Notes: generated by a model not told the origin, from the sequence alone. DNA of 64,000 nt from Algoriphagus chordae (GCF_003254055.1 NZ_QKZT01000003.1:211082-275081), one strand, 5' to 3'. Positions 8,570-18,308 are shown, counted from the stretch's first letter. Translations and numbers: made by a program.

Positions 8570-10906
8570 TTACAATTCAACCTCGAAACTTTGTCCTTTT
8601 TCCAGATCTAGATCCATCTCTGACCCATCATAAAGAACCTTAATTCTTCCATTTTCACCGGCATGAATTCGACAAGTTTTGAGCTCACCATCTTGCCAAG
8701 TCATATCAACTGTATAGTTACCTCTAGCTTTCAAACCGTGCACAGATCCGTTTGCCCAAGCTTTGGGTAGTGCAGGCAAAAGCCGAATTAAACCAGTTTC
8801 ATGAGATTGAATAAGCATCTCAGAGATTCCAGCTGTATAGCCAAAGTTTCCATCGATTTGAAAAGGCGGATGACCATCAAATAAGTTTGGATAAAGAGAT
8901 TGGGAAAGTAGCTTCTGAATGTGTTCGTGAGCCATTTCACCATCAAGTAATCTTGCGGAGAAATTGATCAGCCAGGCCCTAGACCAACCAGTGCCAGCTC
9001 CACCATTAGCCAAGCGGAATTCTAAGGTTTTTCTCACCGCCGCAAATTCATCTGGGGTTTCGCTAAATGTAATGGCATCACCAGGGTGGAAGGCATATAA
9101 GTGAGACATGTGTCTGTGTCCTTTTTCAACTTCCTCATAAGGCTGGTCCCATTCTAGGATTCGTCCATCTTCAGCTATCTGAACTCCAGGACGAAGGTTT
9201 TCGAGTTGTTTGGTGACTTTTGCGCGAAGAGGACTCTCTTTCCCAAGAATCTCAGAAGCTTTCAGGAAGTTGTTGAAAACATCAGCTATGATCTGCTGAT
9301 CCATCGCCGCTCCCATGGTGGTAGCGACAGTTTCTCCTTCAGGATTGAAAAATTGATTTTCGGGTGAAGTAGAAGGAGAGGAGACTAGAGTTCCATCTGA
9401 TGGATATTCTACTAGCCAGTCAGAATAGAATGCGGAGATATTTTCGAGTGCTGGATAGGCTTTGTCTTCGAGAAATTTCTTGTCTTGGGTGAATAAATAA
9501 TGATCCCAATAATGCCTGCTAATCCAGCCACCAGCACCAATCCAACCTCCCCAGTAAGCTGTAGCAGCACGAAGAAAAGACACTTGCCAGAGGTCAGTAG
9601 TATGAGGGACCATTGATCCAGCCATATCGAAGTTTTGACGCGCGGCATTTTTTCCATTTTCAATTAAGCCATCGATGAAATCAAATAATGGCTCGTTCAT
9701 TTCACTTAAATTGGTGACATCAGCTGGCCAATAATTCATCTGAAGATTGATGTTGACATGGTAGTCAGCATTCCATGGCGCAGCGATATGTCGATTCCAA
9801 AGCCCCTGTAGGTTGGCTGGATTGCTGCCTGGCCGCGATGAAGAAATCAATAAGTATCTCCCATAATCAAAGAGCAATTTTTCCAAGTGCAAATCTAGTT
9901 CTCCACTTTTTACCCGTTCAATGCGCTGATCAGTAGCAATATTGTCAGGCTCATCAGTACCCAGTTGTAAATTCATGCGATCAAACCATGAAGCATAGTC
10001 TTTCTGATGAGCATGAAGAATTTCGCCCCAGCTTTTCAACTGGATTTTCTCGAGTTGACGATCTGCCTCTTCTTCGAAATCCTCATGGTAAAACGAAGTT
10101 TCTGATACCAACTTGAGGATAAACTCCGTTGCTCCAGATACCACTAGGCTGGAATCGCTGGTAGAAATATCTCCAGATTGATTCTGTGCAAAGACTAAGG
10201 TTCGGAACTTTACTCCAGTCAAAATCTCAGTTGGTTTGGAATCTATTTGTCCACCACGCTGGGTCACCATGCCCGACATCTCGAGTTGCTTGTCATTGAG
10301 CGCGATGGTTTTTGCAGTCGCGAAGCCATTATCTAAAGGTCGACTCATGGTGATTTTGCCATTGAATCCTTTCGGGTTATTCGTCTTAAATCTGAGGATC
10401 AGAGCATCGTCAGGAGCTGAAGCGATTACTTCCTGGCTCACCTCAAATCCCTCACTTGTGAATTGAGTGAGAACGGTGGCTGTTTCTAGGTCAAGACTCC
10501 GCTTGTATTTTTTGGGTTCCTTAAGGTCAAAGTCAAACCATAGATCGCCCATGGTTTGGTGAGATCTTGTAACTCCTTTTCTGGAGAATTTCAATACTAA
10601 AAGTGAATCAGCTTTTTTGTTTTCCCCTGCAAGCAAATAGGCTCTAATTTGGTCTAAATCGGCTCTATTGCCATCTGCCAATCCCCATTCCTCATATCCT
10701 CCCGGCCATAGAGAATCCTCATTGAGCTGTAGATGTTCTTGTCCAGGCACACCCATGATCATCGCTCCAAGTCGGCCATTTCCGACAGGTAATCCCTCTT
10801 CCCATTCGATTGCTGGTTGAGTGTACCAAAGAACTGAGGAGGATTGTGCTAAAGTGAAATTGTATAGGATAACTGTGAGCAGGATGCTCAGGAAGTACTT
10901 TTTCAT
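8570..10906 (-). CDS. Glycoside hydrolase family 95 protein (alpha-L-fucosidase or related galactosidase)
   Basis: 778 residues from the ATG at 10906 (a TTG five codons earlier is less likely), with signal peptide MKKYFLSILLTVILYNFTLAQ. The order is the family's: N-terminal beta domain with WYTQPAIEWEEGLPVGNGRLG, linker, an (alpha/alpha)6 barrel and C-terminal beta domain. Catalytic motifs match those described for AfcA: HVNINLQMNYWP (the two asparagines that activate water), SPSTSPENQF (general acid Glu) and IDGNFGYTAG (Asp). The expected reaction is inverting hydrolysis of alpha-1,2-fucosyl (or L-galactosyl) ends on algal, plant or host glycans, in the periplasm. It stands alone, without SusC/D genes, so it is not part of a standard polysaccharide utilisation locus here. 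Confidence 0.93.
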   Translation of the reverse strand: MKKYFLSILLTVILYNFTLAQSSSVLWYTQPAIEWEEGLPVGNGRLGAMIMGVPGQEHLQLNEDSLWPGGYEEWGLADGNRADLDQIRAYLLAGENKKADSLLVLKFSRKGVTRSHQTMGDLWFDFDLKEPKKYKRSLDLETATVLTQFTSEGFEVSQEVIASAPDDALILRFKTNNPKGFNGKITMSRPLDNGFATAKTIALNDKQLEMSGMVTQRGGQIDSKPTEILTGVKFRTLVFAQNQSGDISTSDSSLVVSGATEFILKLVSETSFYHEDFEEEADRQLEKIQLKSWGEILHAHQKDYASWFDRMNLQLGTDEPDNIATDQRIERVKSGELDLHLEKLLFDYGRYLLISSSRPGSNPANLQGLWNRHIAAPWNADYHVNINLQMNYWPADVTNLSEMNEPLFDFIDGLIENGKNAARQNFDMAGSMVPHTTDLWQVSFLRAATAYWGGWIGAGGWISRHYWDHYLFTQDKKFLEDKAYPALENISAFYSDWLVEYPSDGTLVSSPSTSPENQFFNPEGETVATTMGAAMDQQIIADVFNNFLKASEILGKESPLRAKVTKQLENLRPGVQIAEDGRILEWDQPYEEVEKGHRHMSHLYAFHPGDAITFSETPDEFAAVRKTLEFRLANGGAGTGWSRAWLINFSARLLDGEMAHEHIQKLLSQSLYPNLFDGHPPFQIDGNFGYTAGISEMLIQSHETGLIRLLPALPKAWANGSVHGLKARGNYTVDMTWQDGELKTCRIHAGENGRIKVLYDGSEMDLDLEKGQSFEVEL

Positions 10907-10995
10907 ATTATTTTGGGTCAAAAAATAAGATTACGACAAATCTTTGAGTCAGCCAACGATTAAAAGTGGAAAGTATCCTTTAGCTAGGATTAAGC

Positions 10996-11574
10996 TTACT
11001 GTGAAAGTAAAAAATCCCGAAACTCATCGGTATTGAAATTGCTCATGCCTTCTTGATAGAAGACGATTTTCCCTGCTGAATTCACTACCATAGTAGTAGG
11101 GATGGATTCACTTTGAAGACTTTGATTTAGTCCGTAGCTGGCATGAGCAGTAGGGAAGGCCCAACTTTTTCCTTCGATAAATCCCTCACTTTTCTTAATG
11201 TCATTGTCAATACCGATCATTAAGAACTCTAAATCTGGTTGATCTTGTACAGATTTATATAGCTCGGATATATGAGGCATTTCTGCACGGCAAGGCCCGC
11301 ACCAGGAAGCCCAGAGATTGATAAAAAGTGTTTTTCCTCTATAGCTTTCCAAATTGATTTGCTCACCGTCAAAAGTCAAAAAATTACCACGATAATCGAA
11401 CTGCTGGTCAGTTAAATCAGGGATTTCAATCTTAGGTTTGATCAACCCCGTGGAAAGTAGCACAGATTGTAAACCGCCTACGATGACCGGCAAAAGCCCT
11501 GTGAAGTATAAAAATGCAACTACGCTGGCTGTGATGCCCCAGCTTTTGATTTCTTTTTTCCAATCTATGCTCAT
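10996..11574 (-). CDS. TlpA-like thioredoxin-fold protein, membrane anchored
   Basis: 192 residues. A single N-terminal membrane segment (about 13-40) is followed by an AhpC/TSA-type thioredoxin domain with the redox motif WASWCGPCRAEMP (Cys92, Cys95) and the cis-proline ESIPTTMVV. Such proteins face the periplasm and reduce disulfides, commonly for cytochrome c maturation or general periplasmic redox repair. The gene is 89 bp upstream of the GH95 gene on the same strand; no cytochrome maturation genes adjoin it, so its partner cannot be named. Confidence 0.9.
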   Translation of the reverse strand: MSIDWKKEIKSWGITASVVAFLYFTGLLPVIVGGLQSVLLSTGLIKPKIEIPDLTDQQFDYRGNFLTFDGEQINLESYRGKTLFINLWASWCGPCRAEMPHISELYKSVQDQPDLEFLMIGIDNDIKKSEGFIEGKSWAFPTAHASYGLNQSLQSESIPTTMVVNSAGKIVFYQEGMSNFNTDEFRDFLLSQ

Positions 11575-11824
11575 TTCAGATAGTTGATTTACGAGATTAT
11601 CAGGACTACAATTACCAAGTCAAAATTTTACTTCCTATTTTTTTCAGTTTGAGATATCTGCATACCATGACGTCCATACGGTATTCAAGCTCAAAAGTTG
11701 ATAATTCAAAATTACCCTCAGAAAGCCAATCGATTAGTGACCTTCGTCACAGATTTTAACTTTTTGATTCATTCCTACCCATGCTAATCCCTTACCTTCG
11801 GGCTCAGAATTGATTCCAAAAATT

Positions 11825-14071
11825 ATGAATTACGAAGTACAAATAGCCGCTGAACTCCAAATCAAATCACATCAGGTAAATGCCACCGTAAAGTTGCTGG
11901 ATGATGGAGCTACGGTTCCATTTATTTCACGATATAGAAAAGAAGCCACTGGTGAGCTGGATGAGGTGCAGGTGGCTGGGATTCGTGATAGGGTATTGCA
12001 GTTGCGAGAGCTGTCTAAGCGAAAGGAAGCAATTCTAAAATCTATCGAGGAGCAAGGTAAATTAACTCCTGAATTGAAGGGAAAGGTAGAAGGAGCGGAA
12101 ACTATGTCAAAGCTGGAGGATATTTATTTGCCATACAAGCCTAAGCGTAGAACCAAGGCGACAATCGCGAGAGAAAAAGGCCTAGAACCACTTGCTGAGC
12201 AGGTTTTTGAGCAGAGATCATTAAATCTCGAAGCTGAGGCTGAGAAGTATGTGGATGCATCCAAAGAAGTAAATTCTGTAGAAGAGGCTTTGCAAGGTGC
12301 CCGTGATATTATGGCGGAGTGGATCAATGAAAATGCTGAGTTGAGGGAAAAACTGCGAAAAGTCTTTTTCAATGAAGGTGTTTTTTCTTCGAAAGTCCTA
12401 CCAGGAAAAGAACAAGAAGCGATCAAATACAAAGATTATTTTGACTGGTCTGAACCTATAAAAACTGCACCCTCTCACCGAGTTTTAGCGATGAGAAGAG
12501 GTGAAAAAGAGCTTTTCCTGATGCTAGATTCTCTTCCGGAAGAGGCATCTGCGATCTATCAGATGGAGAAAATGATGTTAACCGATGCTGCTAATTCATC
12601 GGTGGATCAGGTGAAGCTTGCTATCAAGGAGTGCTATAGAAGGTTGTTGAAGCCAAGCATGGAGACGGAGGTTCGTCTAATTACCAAGCGTAGAGCGGAT
12701 GAGGAAGCGATCAAGGTTTTTACTGAGAATATTCGCCAGTTGCTGCTTGGTGCGCCCTTGGGAGAAAAATCCGTGATGGCGATTGATCCAGGATTCCGAA
12801 CAGGCTGTAAGTTGGTTTGTCTAGGTCCACAGGGACAGTTCTTACATTACGAAGCTATTTTTCCTCATGAAGCCAATCGCAGAGGCCAAGAAGCTGCAAT
12901 GAATGTAAAAGGGTTGGTGGAGAGATTTGGTATTGAAGCAATAGCAATAGGAAATGGTACGGCAGGTCGTGAAACCGAGGCTTTTGTAAAAGGGCTAGGT
13001 TTACCAAAATCTGTGATTATCACGATGGTGAATGAATCTGGAGCATCGATTTATTCGGCTTCGGATGTGGCTCGTGAGGAATTTCCAGACCTTGATTTGA
13101 CGGTAAGAGGAGCTGTTTCTATCGGTCGTAGATTGATGGATCCTTTGGCAGAATTGGTGAAAATCGATCCTAAATCCATTGGGGTTGGTCAGTATCAGCA
13201 TGATGTAGATCAGAATGCCTTGAAAAATGCACTGGACGACACCGTGATGTCTGCGGTAAACGGAGTAGGCGTTGAAGTTAATCTGGCTTCCAAACAACTT
13301 CTTACTTACGTGTCTGGATTGGGACCAACATTGGCGCAAAATATAATTGACTTCAGAAATGAAAATGGGCCATTCAAAAGCCGTGCTCAGCTGAAAAAAG
13401 TGCCTAGATTAGGCGATAAAGCCTTTGAGCAAGCAGCTGGTTTCTTGAGAATCAGTAAGGCAAAACATCCGTTGGATTCCTCTGCGGTGCACCCGGAGCG
13501 CTATGCCTTGGTAGAACAAATGGCTAAAGATGTTAATGCTTCTGTTTCTGATTTGATGAGTTCGGAAGACTTGCGAAATCGAATTTCACTTAAGAACTAC
13601 CTTTCTGAAACGGTTGGTTTGCCGACGCTTCAGGATATTCTGGAGGAACTTGCCAAACCGGGTAGAGATCCTCGTGAGAGCTTCGAGGTTTTTGCATTTG
13701 AAGAAAGTGTAAATAGTATGTCTGACCTGAAAGTTGGAATGAAGCTGCCTGGTGTGGTGACGAATATCACAGCTTTTGGGGCTTTTGTAGATGTGGGAGT
13801 TCATCAGGATGGTTTGGTTCATTTAAGTCATCTGGCTGATCGCTTTGTGAAAGATCCGAACGAGATCGTTTCTGTCAATCAAAAAGTGCAGGTGACTGTC
13901 ATGGAAGTGGACATTCCCCGCAAGCGAGTGGGGTTGAGCATGAAGTCAGATCCATTTGCGGAGCGTGGGAAAAAGATGGTGAAAAAGCCAGCTTCTAAAG
14001 TTCAGACAATAGAAGCGGAAGGCTCTATGGCTGATAAACTAAAGTTGCTGAAAGGGAAGTTCGGAGGCTGA
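11825..14071 (+). CDS. tex: Tex family RNA-binding transcription accessory protein
   Basis: 748 residues from ATG 11825 (MNYEVQIAAEL; a TTG at 11810 would add five non-conserved residues). Full-length Tex architecture is visible: an N-terminal helical region with TVPFISRYRKEATGELDEVQ, a YqgF/RNase H-like domain (MAIDPGFRTGCKLV, IAIGNGTAGRETE), helix-hairpin-helix units (SGLGPTLAQNIIDFR) and a C-terminal S1 domain (PGVVTNITAFGAFVDVGVHQ). It binds nucleic acids and is linked to transcription and stress tolerance across bacteria. It is transcribed alone, away from the TlpA gene. Confidence 0.97.
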   Translation: MNYEVQIAAELQIKSHQVNATVKLLDDGATVPFISRYRKEATGELDEVQVAGIRDRVLQLRELSKRKEAILKSIEEQGKLTPELKGKVEGAETMSKLEDIYLPYKPKRRTKATIAREKGLEPLAEQVFEQRSLNLEAEAEKYVDASKEVNSVEEALQGARDIMAEWINENAELREKLRKVFFNEGVFSSKVLPGKEQEAIKYKDYFDWSEPIKTAPSHRVLAMRRGEKELFLMLDSLPEEASAIYQMEKMMLTDAANSSVDQVKLAIKECYRRLLKPSMETEVRLITKRRADEEAIKVFTENIRQLLLGAPLGEKSVMAIDPGFRTGCKLVCLGPQGQFLHYEAIFPHEANRRGQEAAMNVKGLVERFGIEAIAIGNGTAGRETEAFVKGLGLPKSVIITMVNESGASIYSASDVAREEFPDLDLTVRGAVSIGRRLMDPLAELVKIDPKSIGVGQYQHDVDQNALKNALDDTVMSAVNGVGVEVNLASKQLLTYVSGLGPTLAQNIIDFRNENGPFKSRAQLKKVPRLGDKAFEQAAGFLRISKAKHPLDSSAVHPERYALVEQMAKDVNASVSDLMSSEDLRNRISLKNYLSETVGLPTLQDILEELAKPGRDPRESFEVFAFEESVNSMSDLKVGMKLPGVVTNITAFGAFVDVGVHQDGLVHLSHLADRFVKDPNEIVSVNQKVQVTVMEVDIPRKRVGLSMKSDPFAERGKKMVKKPASKVQTIEAEGSMADKLKLLKGKFGG

Positions 14072-14129
14072 TGTTTCTTTAACAGCAAAGTCCGCTGAGT
14101 TTGCGCAGAGAGGGCTCGGAGGATTTTAG

Positions 14130-14270
14130 CATGTGAGTGAGGACACTCACATGGGCGATGTGGAGGATTATGCCCTCGTGACTGTCTTCACACGACTATA
14201 CTTTGCCCAAGTTGGAGTCGTGGTGACCATCTTATTTAGATCATGTGATCGATGACACTCAAATGGGCAG
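14130..14270. repeat. Cluster of short hairpin repeats between tex and the DUF4143 ATPase
   Basis: A perfect 10-bp inverted repeat (14130-14139 and 14144-14153, CATGTGAGTG / CACTCACATG) with a 4-nt loop lies 59 bp after tex and is followed by GGGCG. A related unit, reversed, occurs at 14172-14194, and another forward unit at 14242-14270 (GACACTCAAATGGGCAG). The common core is roughly GTGAGTGARGACACTCACATGG. It may serve as a terminator for tex, but the repeated, flanking layout suggests a small palindromic repeat family. Confidence 0.6.
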
Positions 14271-14277
14271 GGTTTTC

Positions 14278-15474
14278 TCAATACATCATCCCAAATAACC
14301 ACAACGGTACTTTTTTGCCGAATCCATGCTCTATCTCGTCAGCAGCGATCAGGTAGTTTTCGAGGTGGTTGACTTGACTGGCATCCTTGTTTTTGCCACC
14401 AACTTCAATCACTAGGTCATCCACTTGGAAGTCACCTGAGTTTGGAAGTCGAACTTCTTTATTGATGTTTTTGAGTTGATTCAGAAGGAAAGTTTCTCGT
14501 ATGGAGCCGATTTCCGGAGTAGCCTTTAATGCGTAGGATAGATTGGTGTTTTCTAAGTACACTTTATCAGGCTTTTGTAAAAGTGAAACGCCTTTTCCTT
14601 CTGTGATCAGGAAATTAAGTAATTTGGCTTTTTCCAATTGGGTAAGCCATTCATACACTGAGTCCCGACTGGTTTCCACTTTTCGTGCAATCGAAGATAC
14701 ATTCGGTTTGAAAGGAACTGACTCTGCCAATACACCAAGTAGTTTTTTGACTTTATAAGCTGTTCCAGCATTGTAATCAGCTATAAATGCCAGATCAGAC
14801 TCAACCACCGTATTGATGATCTGCTGGAGGAAAACCGGGATGGTTTCCGGATTTGACCCGGTGATGATAGGGAGATAACCTATTCTCAAGTACTCTTTGA
14901 ATGCAGGTAGAGGTTGGAGTTTTGAGGTGATCTCATGTGTAATCTGTGAATGTGAAGTTTGGATTTCTGCCAAAGAAACTGATTGAAAATTCTGCTCATG
15001 AGTTAAGTTCAGGTATTCCCGAAAAGACATTCCCGGTAATTCATAGCTGATCACTCGACGACTCAAGTCAGATTCACCTCTATAAATATCCAGTGCGGAA
15101 GAGGAGGAGAATACCACTTTCAGATCAGGATATGAATCATAAATATTCTTGAGCTCCCGCGACCAATTTGGGTATTTGTGAACTTCATCAATAAAAAGAA
15201 ATCTACCACCATGTTGATAAAAGCTATCCGTGGTCTCCACTAGGTTGTGAGTGTAAAACCAATAGTGATCAGCTGAAAAGTATAGCACTTCGTTGGATTG
15301 AGGCTTTATTCCATACTTGATTCGTTGGAGCATCAAGGTTGTTTTGCCAGAACCTCTAGGCCCCTTGATGGCAATCATACGTTGGTTCCAATCAATTTTA
15401 TCGAAAAGGTATCTGAAGAACTTATCGTCAGTTTGATTGAGTAGGTTTTGGGAAATTGAAAATAGAATATCCAT
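14278..15474 (-). CDS. AAA_14 / DUF4143 family ATPase
   Basis: 398 residues. The N-terminal half is a P-loop ATPase with Walker A GPRGSGKTT (38-46), Walker B RFLFIDEVHK (91-100) and a sensor-like KVVFSSSSALDIYRGES segment. The C-terminal half has the winged-helix-like and DUF4143 nuclease-like fold region ending LPNSGDFQVDDLVIEVGGKN, which resembles the D-x(n)-ExK core of restriction-like nucleases (here IEVGGK). These proteins are very common in Bacteroidota and archaea and have no settled role; they are often lineage-specific, mobile and preceded by repeats. Here the promoter holds a striking inverted and tandem repeat (15512-15583), and short hairpin repeats lie on both sides, fitting an independent, self-regulating unit. 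Confidence 0.9.
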   Translation of the reverse strand: MDILFSISQNLLNQTDDKFFRYLFDKIDWNQRMIAIKGPRGSGKTTLMLQRIKYGIKPQSNEVLYFSADHYWFYTHNLVETTDSFYQHGGRFLFIDEVHKYPNWSRELKNIYDSYPDLKVVFSSSSALDIYRGESDLSRRVISYELPGMSFREYLNLTHEQNFQSVSLAEIQTSHSQITHEITSKLQPLPAFKEYLRIGYLPIITGSNPETIPVFLQQIINTVVESDLAFIADYNAGTAYKVKKLLGVLAESVPFKPNVSSIARKVETSRDSVYEWLTQLEKAKLLNFLITEGKGVSLLQKPDKVYLENTNLSYALKATPEIGSIRETFLLNQLKNINKEVRLPNSGDFQVDDLVIEVGGKNKDASQVNHLENYLIAADEIEHGFGKKVPLWLFGMMY

Positions 15475-15511
15475 TATTTGTCGAATCTATTCTGCAGATG
15501 TAATTTATAAA

Positions 15512-15583
15512 TGTCGATTAAAAAGGACAATAAATATATTAAAAAGGACAATAAATATATTAAAATGTCTTTTTAAATCGACA
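15512..15583 (-). promoter_or_regulatory. Candidate operator: 18-bp inverted repeat enclosing a 21-bp tandem duplication
   Basis: Arms at 15512-15529 (TGTCGATTAAAAAGGACA) and 15566-15583 (TGTCTTTTTAAATCGACA) are complementary at 16 of 18 positions. Between and overlapping them, a 21-bp A/T-rich unit starting TTAAAAAGGACAATAA is present twice without mismatch (15518-15538, 15539-15559). The block ends 38 bp before the ATPase start codon, where its promoter should be. GGACAATAAATATA in both units could offer -7 like boxes on the minus strand. The layout suits autoregulation by a dimeric or filament-forming DNA-binding protein. Confidence 0.6.
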
Positions 15584-15767
15584 AAATTGAATAATCAAGT
15601 ATTTCTTCTAACAGGAGGCCAAATTGTCTTCGCCCGAAAGCGAACAAAATTGTTCGGGACTTAATCATCGAATTGCCTATTAAACCTCCCTTACGCCTCT
15701 AATGAAGGTTTTTTTTTGGTTTGATCTTAGATAAAAGCTACCTGCTAATTAGTAACTGATAGTAAAT

Positions 15768-15863
15768 ATCTGAGTGAAGACACTTAGGTAGGTTTAGTCA
15801 GTGTTTAGTTGTACTTGACTAGACTAATTAGGAAATCTGAATGAAGTCACTCACAAGGGCGCA
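15768..15863. repeat. Two further hairpin-repeat units before the ABC permease
   Basis: Units at 15768-15795 (ATCTGAGTGAAGACACTTAG) and 15836-15863 (ATCTGAATGAAGTCACTCAC followed by AAGGGCG) share the TGARTGARGWCACTYA core and the trailing GGGCG with the units at 14130-14270. The last one ends 19 bp before the permease start. The rest of the 407-bp gap from 15475 holds the operator described above and no gene that I can support. Confidence 0.5.
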
Positions 15864-15881
15864 GTAATTATATTTAAAACC

Positions 15882-18308
15882 ATGTGGAATACATACTCTA
15901 AAATCGCTTGGCGAAATCTTAAAAAAGGTAAGCGCGTGACGCTGATCAATATTTTTGGCTTGACATTGGGCATCACAGCTGCATTTTTGCTTTTCACGGT
16001 AGTGAGCTATGAACTTAGCTTTGATAATTTTCAGTCCAATTCGGATAGTATCTATCGCATAGTCACTCAGGATGAATACTCAGATGGCATCAGTCATAAT
16101 CCTGGGGTTTCGCCACCTATGCCTGAAGCATTGAAAGATGATCTCACTGGCGTCGAAACTCTGGTGCCCGTAGTTAATTCTTCAATTTTTGTCAGCATCG
16201 ATAATGCGGTGACCAACAGTGGAGAGAATAATTTCATAGTAGAAGATGCTTTCTTTACCGAAAGTGGATATACAAGACTTTTTGACCTGGAAGTTCTCGC
16301 GGGGGACCTAGATGCCTTGGATGATCCAGGTCAAGTGGTACTTACAGAAACTGAAGCAAAGAAGCTTTTTGGAACATGGGAGAATGCCTTTGGCAAATCC
16401 ATAATGTTGGCAAAGCGAGTGGAAGCCACAGTGGCGGCAGTCGTGGCAGATATTCCTGACAACAGTAATTTCAGATTCAACATGCTTGCTTCTTACCAGA
16501 CTTTAAAAAGCAATAAGGAGGTCTTTGGTTACGATTTCGAGGAATGGGGGAGTTTTGGAAGTAATTTTCAACTGTATGCATTGATCCCAGAATCCCCAGA
16601 ATCTGCAAATGTGAGCCAAGTAGATCAGCAGTTGCTGGCTTTTGCTGAGAAGAATTACAAAGATAGAGGCACATCCAAAAAGTCGTTTTTCCTGCAAGCA
16701 ATGCAAGAAATTCATTTTGATAATCGATTTGATCCTATCAGTGGAGAGATGATTCGAAAAGCAACGATTTACACTTTAGCATTAATCGGAGTTTTCATTT
16801 TGATCATGGCTTCGATCAACTTTGTGAATCTGTCCACAGCTCAGGCAATAGGCAAAAGCAAAGAAGTTGGGATTCGAAAAGTAATGGGAGGAAGCCGACT
16901 TCAGGTGATCGGGCAGTCCTTCGGAGAGACCTTTATCATTGTCTTAATTTCGGCTCTCATCTCTACCCTTGCCGCTACAGTTTTACTTCCCTATTTGAGC
17001 AAAGTAGCAGAGGTCCCAGAGACAATTAAATTGATCACACCTTCATTTTTACTTTTTTCAATTGCCATAATTCTAGGCGTAACCTTCCTTTCTGGACTCT
17101 ATCCAGCGATAATTCTTTCAGGATTTCAGCCTATTCAAGCGCTGAAAAATAAGATTCAGGTGGCTCAAATTGGCGGAGTTTCCCTTCGCAGAAGCCTTGT
17201 TGTTATGCAGTTTGCGATAGCACAGATTCTGATGATTGCGACCGTGATAGCAGTGAAGCAGATGACTGAAATTCAGAATGCTGACCTAGGCTTTTCGAAG
17301 GAGGCTGTGTACTATTTCGATATCCCAAGTGATGAGGACAAAGACGGTCGAATAGATGTGCTGAAGCAGAGATTACAGGGGAATTCTCAGATCAAAACTG
17401 TCAGTGTGTCTAGTGATGTGCCTTCCTCTAACAACAACTGGGGCTCGAATTTCTGGTTTGATGGTAAAAGGGAAGATGTGCAGTTTATGACTTCCTTAAA
17501 ATATGGTGACGCGGATTACTTTGAAAATTATGGGCTTCAGTTTGCTGCTGGAGTCGGTTTTTCGGAAAGCGATACGCTCAAGGAAGCTGTGATCAATGAG
17601 ACCATGGCGAAGAAATTGAATTTGGGGAGTCCAGAAGAAGCCATTGGGAAAACAATTACTATAGGTGGAGGTGAACCTTGGATGACGATCACTGGTGTAG
17701 TGAAGGACTTTGCTCAGAACTCGCTTCGGGATGAAGTGAAGCCATTTATTATCGCAACAGAAAAATCTCAGTATGGAGTTTTAGGTTTGAAACTGGATAA
17801 AAATGCCGGTAAGGAAACGCTGGCAAGTATTGAGGAGGAGTTTAAAAGTATCTATCCCGACGCGATCTATTCAGGGACTTTTTGGGATGAAAGTATTGCC
17901 AATTTCTACCAAAGAGAAAATCAACTGGCACTGGTGTATAAAATCTTCGCTGTACTTTCGATTGTGATTTCTTCCATTGGATTGTATGGTTTGATATCCT
18001 TTTTGGTAGGGCAAAAGCTAAAAGAAATCGGAATTAGAAAAGTGCTTGGCGCATCAATTCCTCAGATTACTTTCCTGCTTTCAAAGGAATTTATTTACCT
18101 GGTATTTATCGCTTTTGTGATTGCCGTTCCGCTGGGTTATTACCTCACTGATCAATGGCTACAGAATTTCTCCTACCAAACTTCCGTGCCGATTTCTCTA
18201 TATGTTCTCGTCATTGCAGTTTCACTTCTGATTACTGCTGCGACTGTGGGCTTTAGAGCTGTGAAGGCTGCACTGAGTAATCCTGTGGATAGCTTGACGG
18301 ATGAGTAA
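15882..18308 (+). CDS. FtsX/MacB-like ABC transporter permease (orphan)
   Basis: 808 residues. The N-terminal membrane helix (about 22-44, NIFGLTLGITAAFLLF) is followed by a periplasmic MacB core domain, a three-helix FtsX block (about 295-420, with VGIRKVMGGSRLQVIGQ), a second periplasmic domain, and a second FtsX block (about 680-800, with IGIRKVLGASIPQI). This doubled form is the common Bacteroidota permease of the macrolide-exporter class. Its ATPase is not adjacent. Such permeases usually export peptides or lipids or transmit mechanical work to the envelope; the substrate is unknown. A copy of its last codons recurs 290 bp downstream, marking a lost paralogue. Confidence 0.93.
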   Translation: MWNTYSKIAWRNLKKGKRVTLINIFGLTLGITAAFLLFTVVSYELSFDNFQSNSDSIYRIVTQDEYSDGISHNPGVSPPMPEALKDDLTGVETLVPVVNSSIFVSIDNAVTNSGENNFIVEDAFFTESGYTRLFDLEVLAGDLDALDDPGQVVLTETEAKKLFGTWENAFGKSIMLAKRVEATVAAVVADIPDNSNFRFNMLASYQTLKSNKEVFGYDFEEWGSFGSNFQLYALIPESPESANVSQVDQQLLAFAEKNYKDRGTSKKSFFLQAMQEIHFDNRFDPISGEMIRKATIYTLALIGVFILIMASINFVNLSTAQAIGKSKEVGIRKVMGGSRLQVIGQSFGETFIIVLISALISTLAATVLLPYLSKVAEVPETIKLITPSFLLFSIAIILGVTFLSGLYPAIILSGFQPIQALKNKIQVAQIGGVSLRRSLVVMQFAIAQILMIATVIAVKQMTEIQNADLGFSKEAVYYFDIPSDEDKDGRIDVLKQRLQGNSQIKTVSVSSDVPSSNNNWGSNFWFDGKREDVQFMTSLKYGDADYFENYGLQFAAGVGFSESDTLKEAVINETMAKKLNLGSPEEAIGKTITIGGGEPWMTITGVVKDFAQNSLRDEVKPFIIATEKSQYGVLGLKLDKNAGKETLASIEEEFKSIYPDAIYSGTFWDESIANFYQRENQLALVYKIFAVLSIVISSIGLYGLISFLVGQKLKEIGIRKVLGASIPQITFLLSKEFIYLVFIAFVIAVPLGYYLTDQWLQNFSYQTSVPISLYVLVIAVSLLITAATVGFRAVKAALSNPVDSLTDE

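Noticed and set aside
13001..13339. Minus-strand open frame inside tex
   Set aside because: Arg/Ser/His-rich shadow without any start context; tex is full length and intact here.
14085..14115. rRNA-like CGCTGAGTTTGCGCAGAG stretch after tex (and a similar one near 52775)
   Set aside because: Short isolated words without an rRNA or tRNA fold; more likely part of dispersed intergenic repeats.
15518..15559. CRISPR or iteron origin from the 21-bp tandem units
   Set aside because: Only two adjoining copies, no spacers, no replication gene nearby; placement fits an operator.
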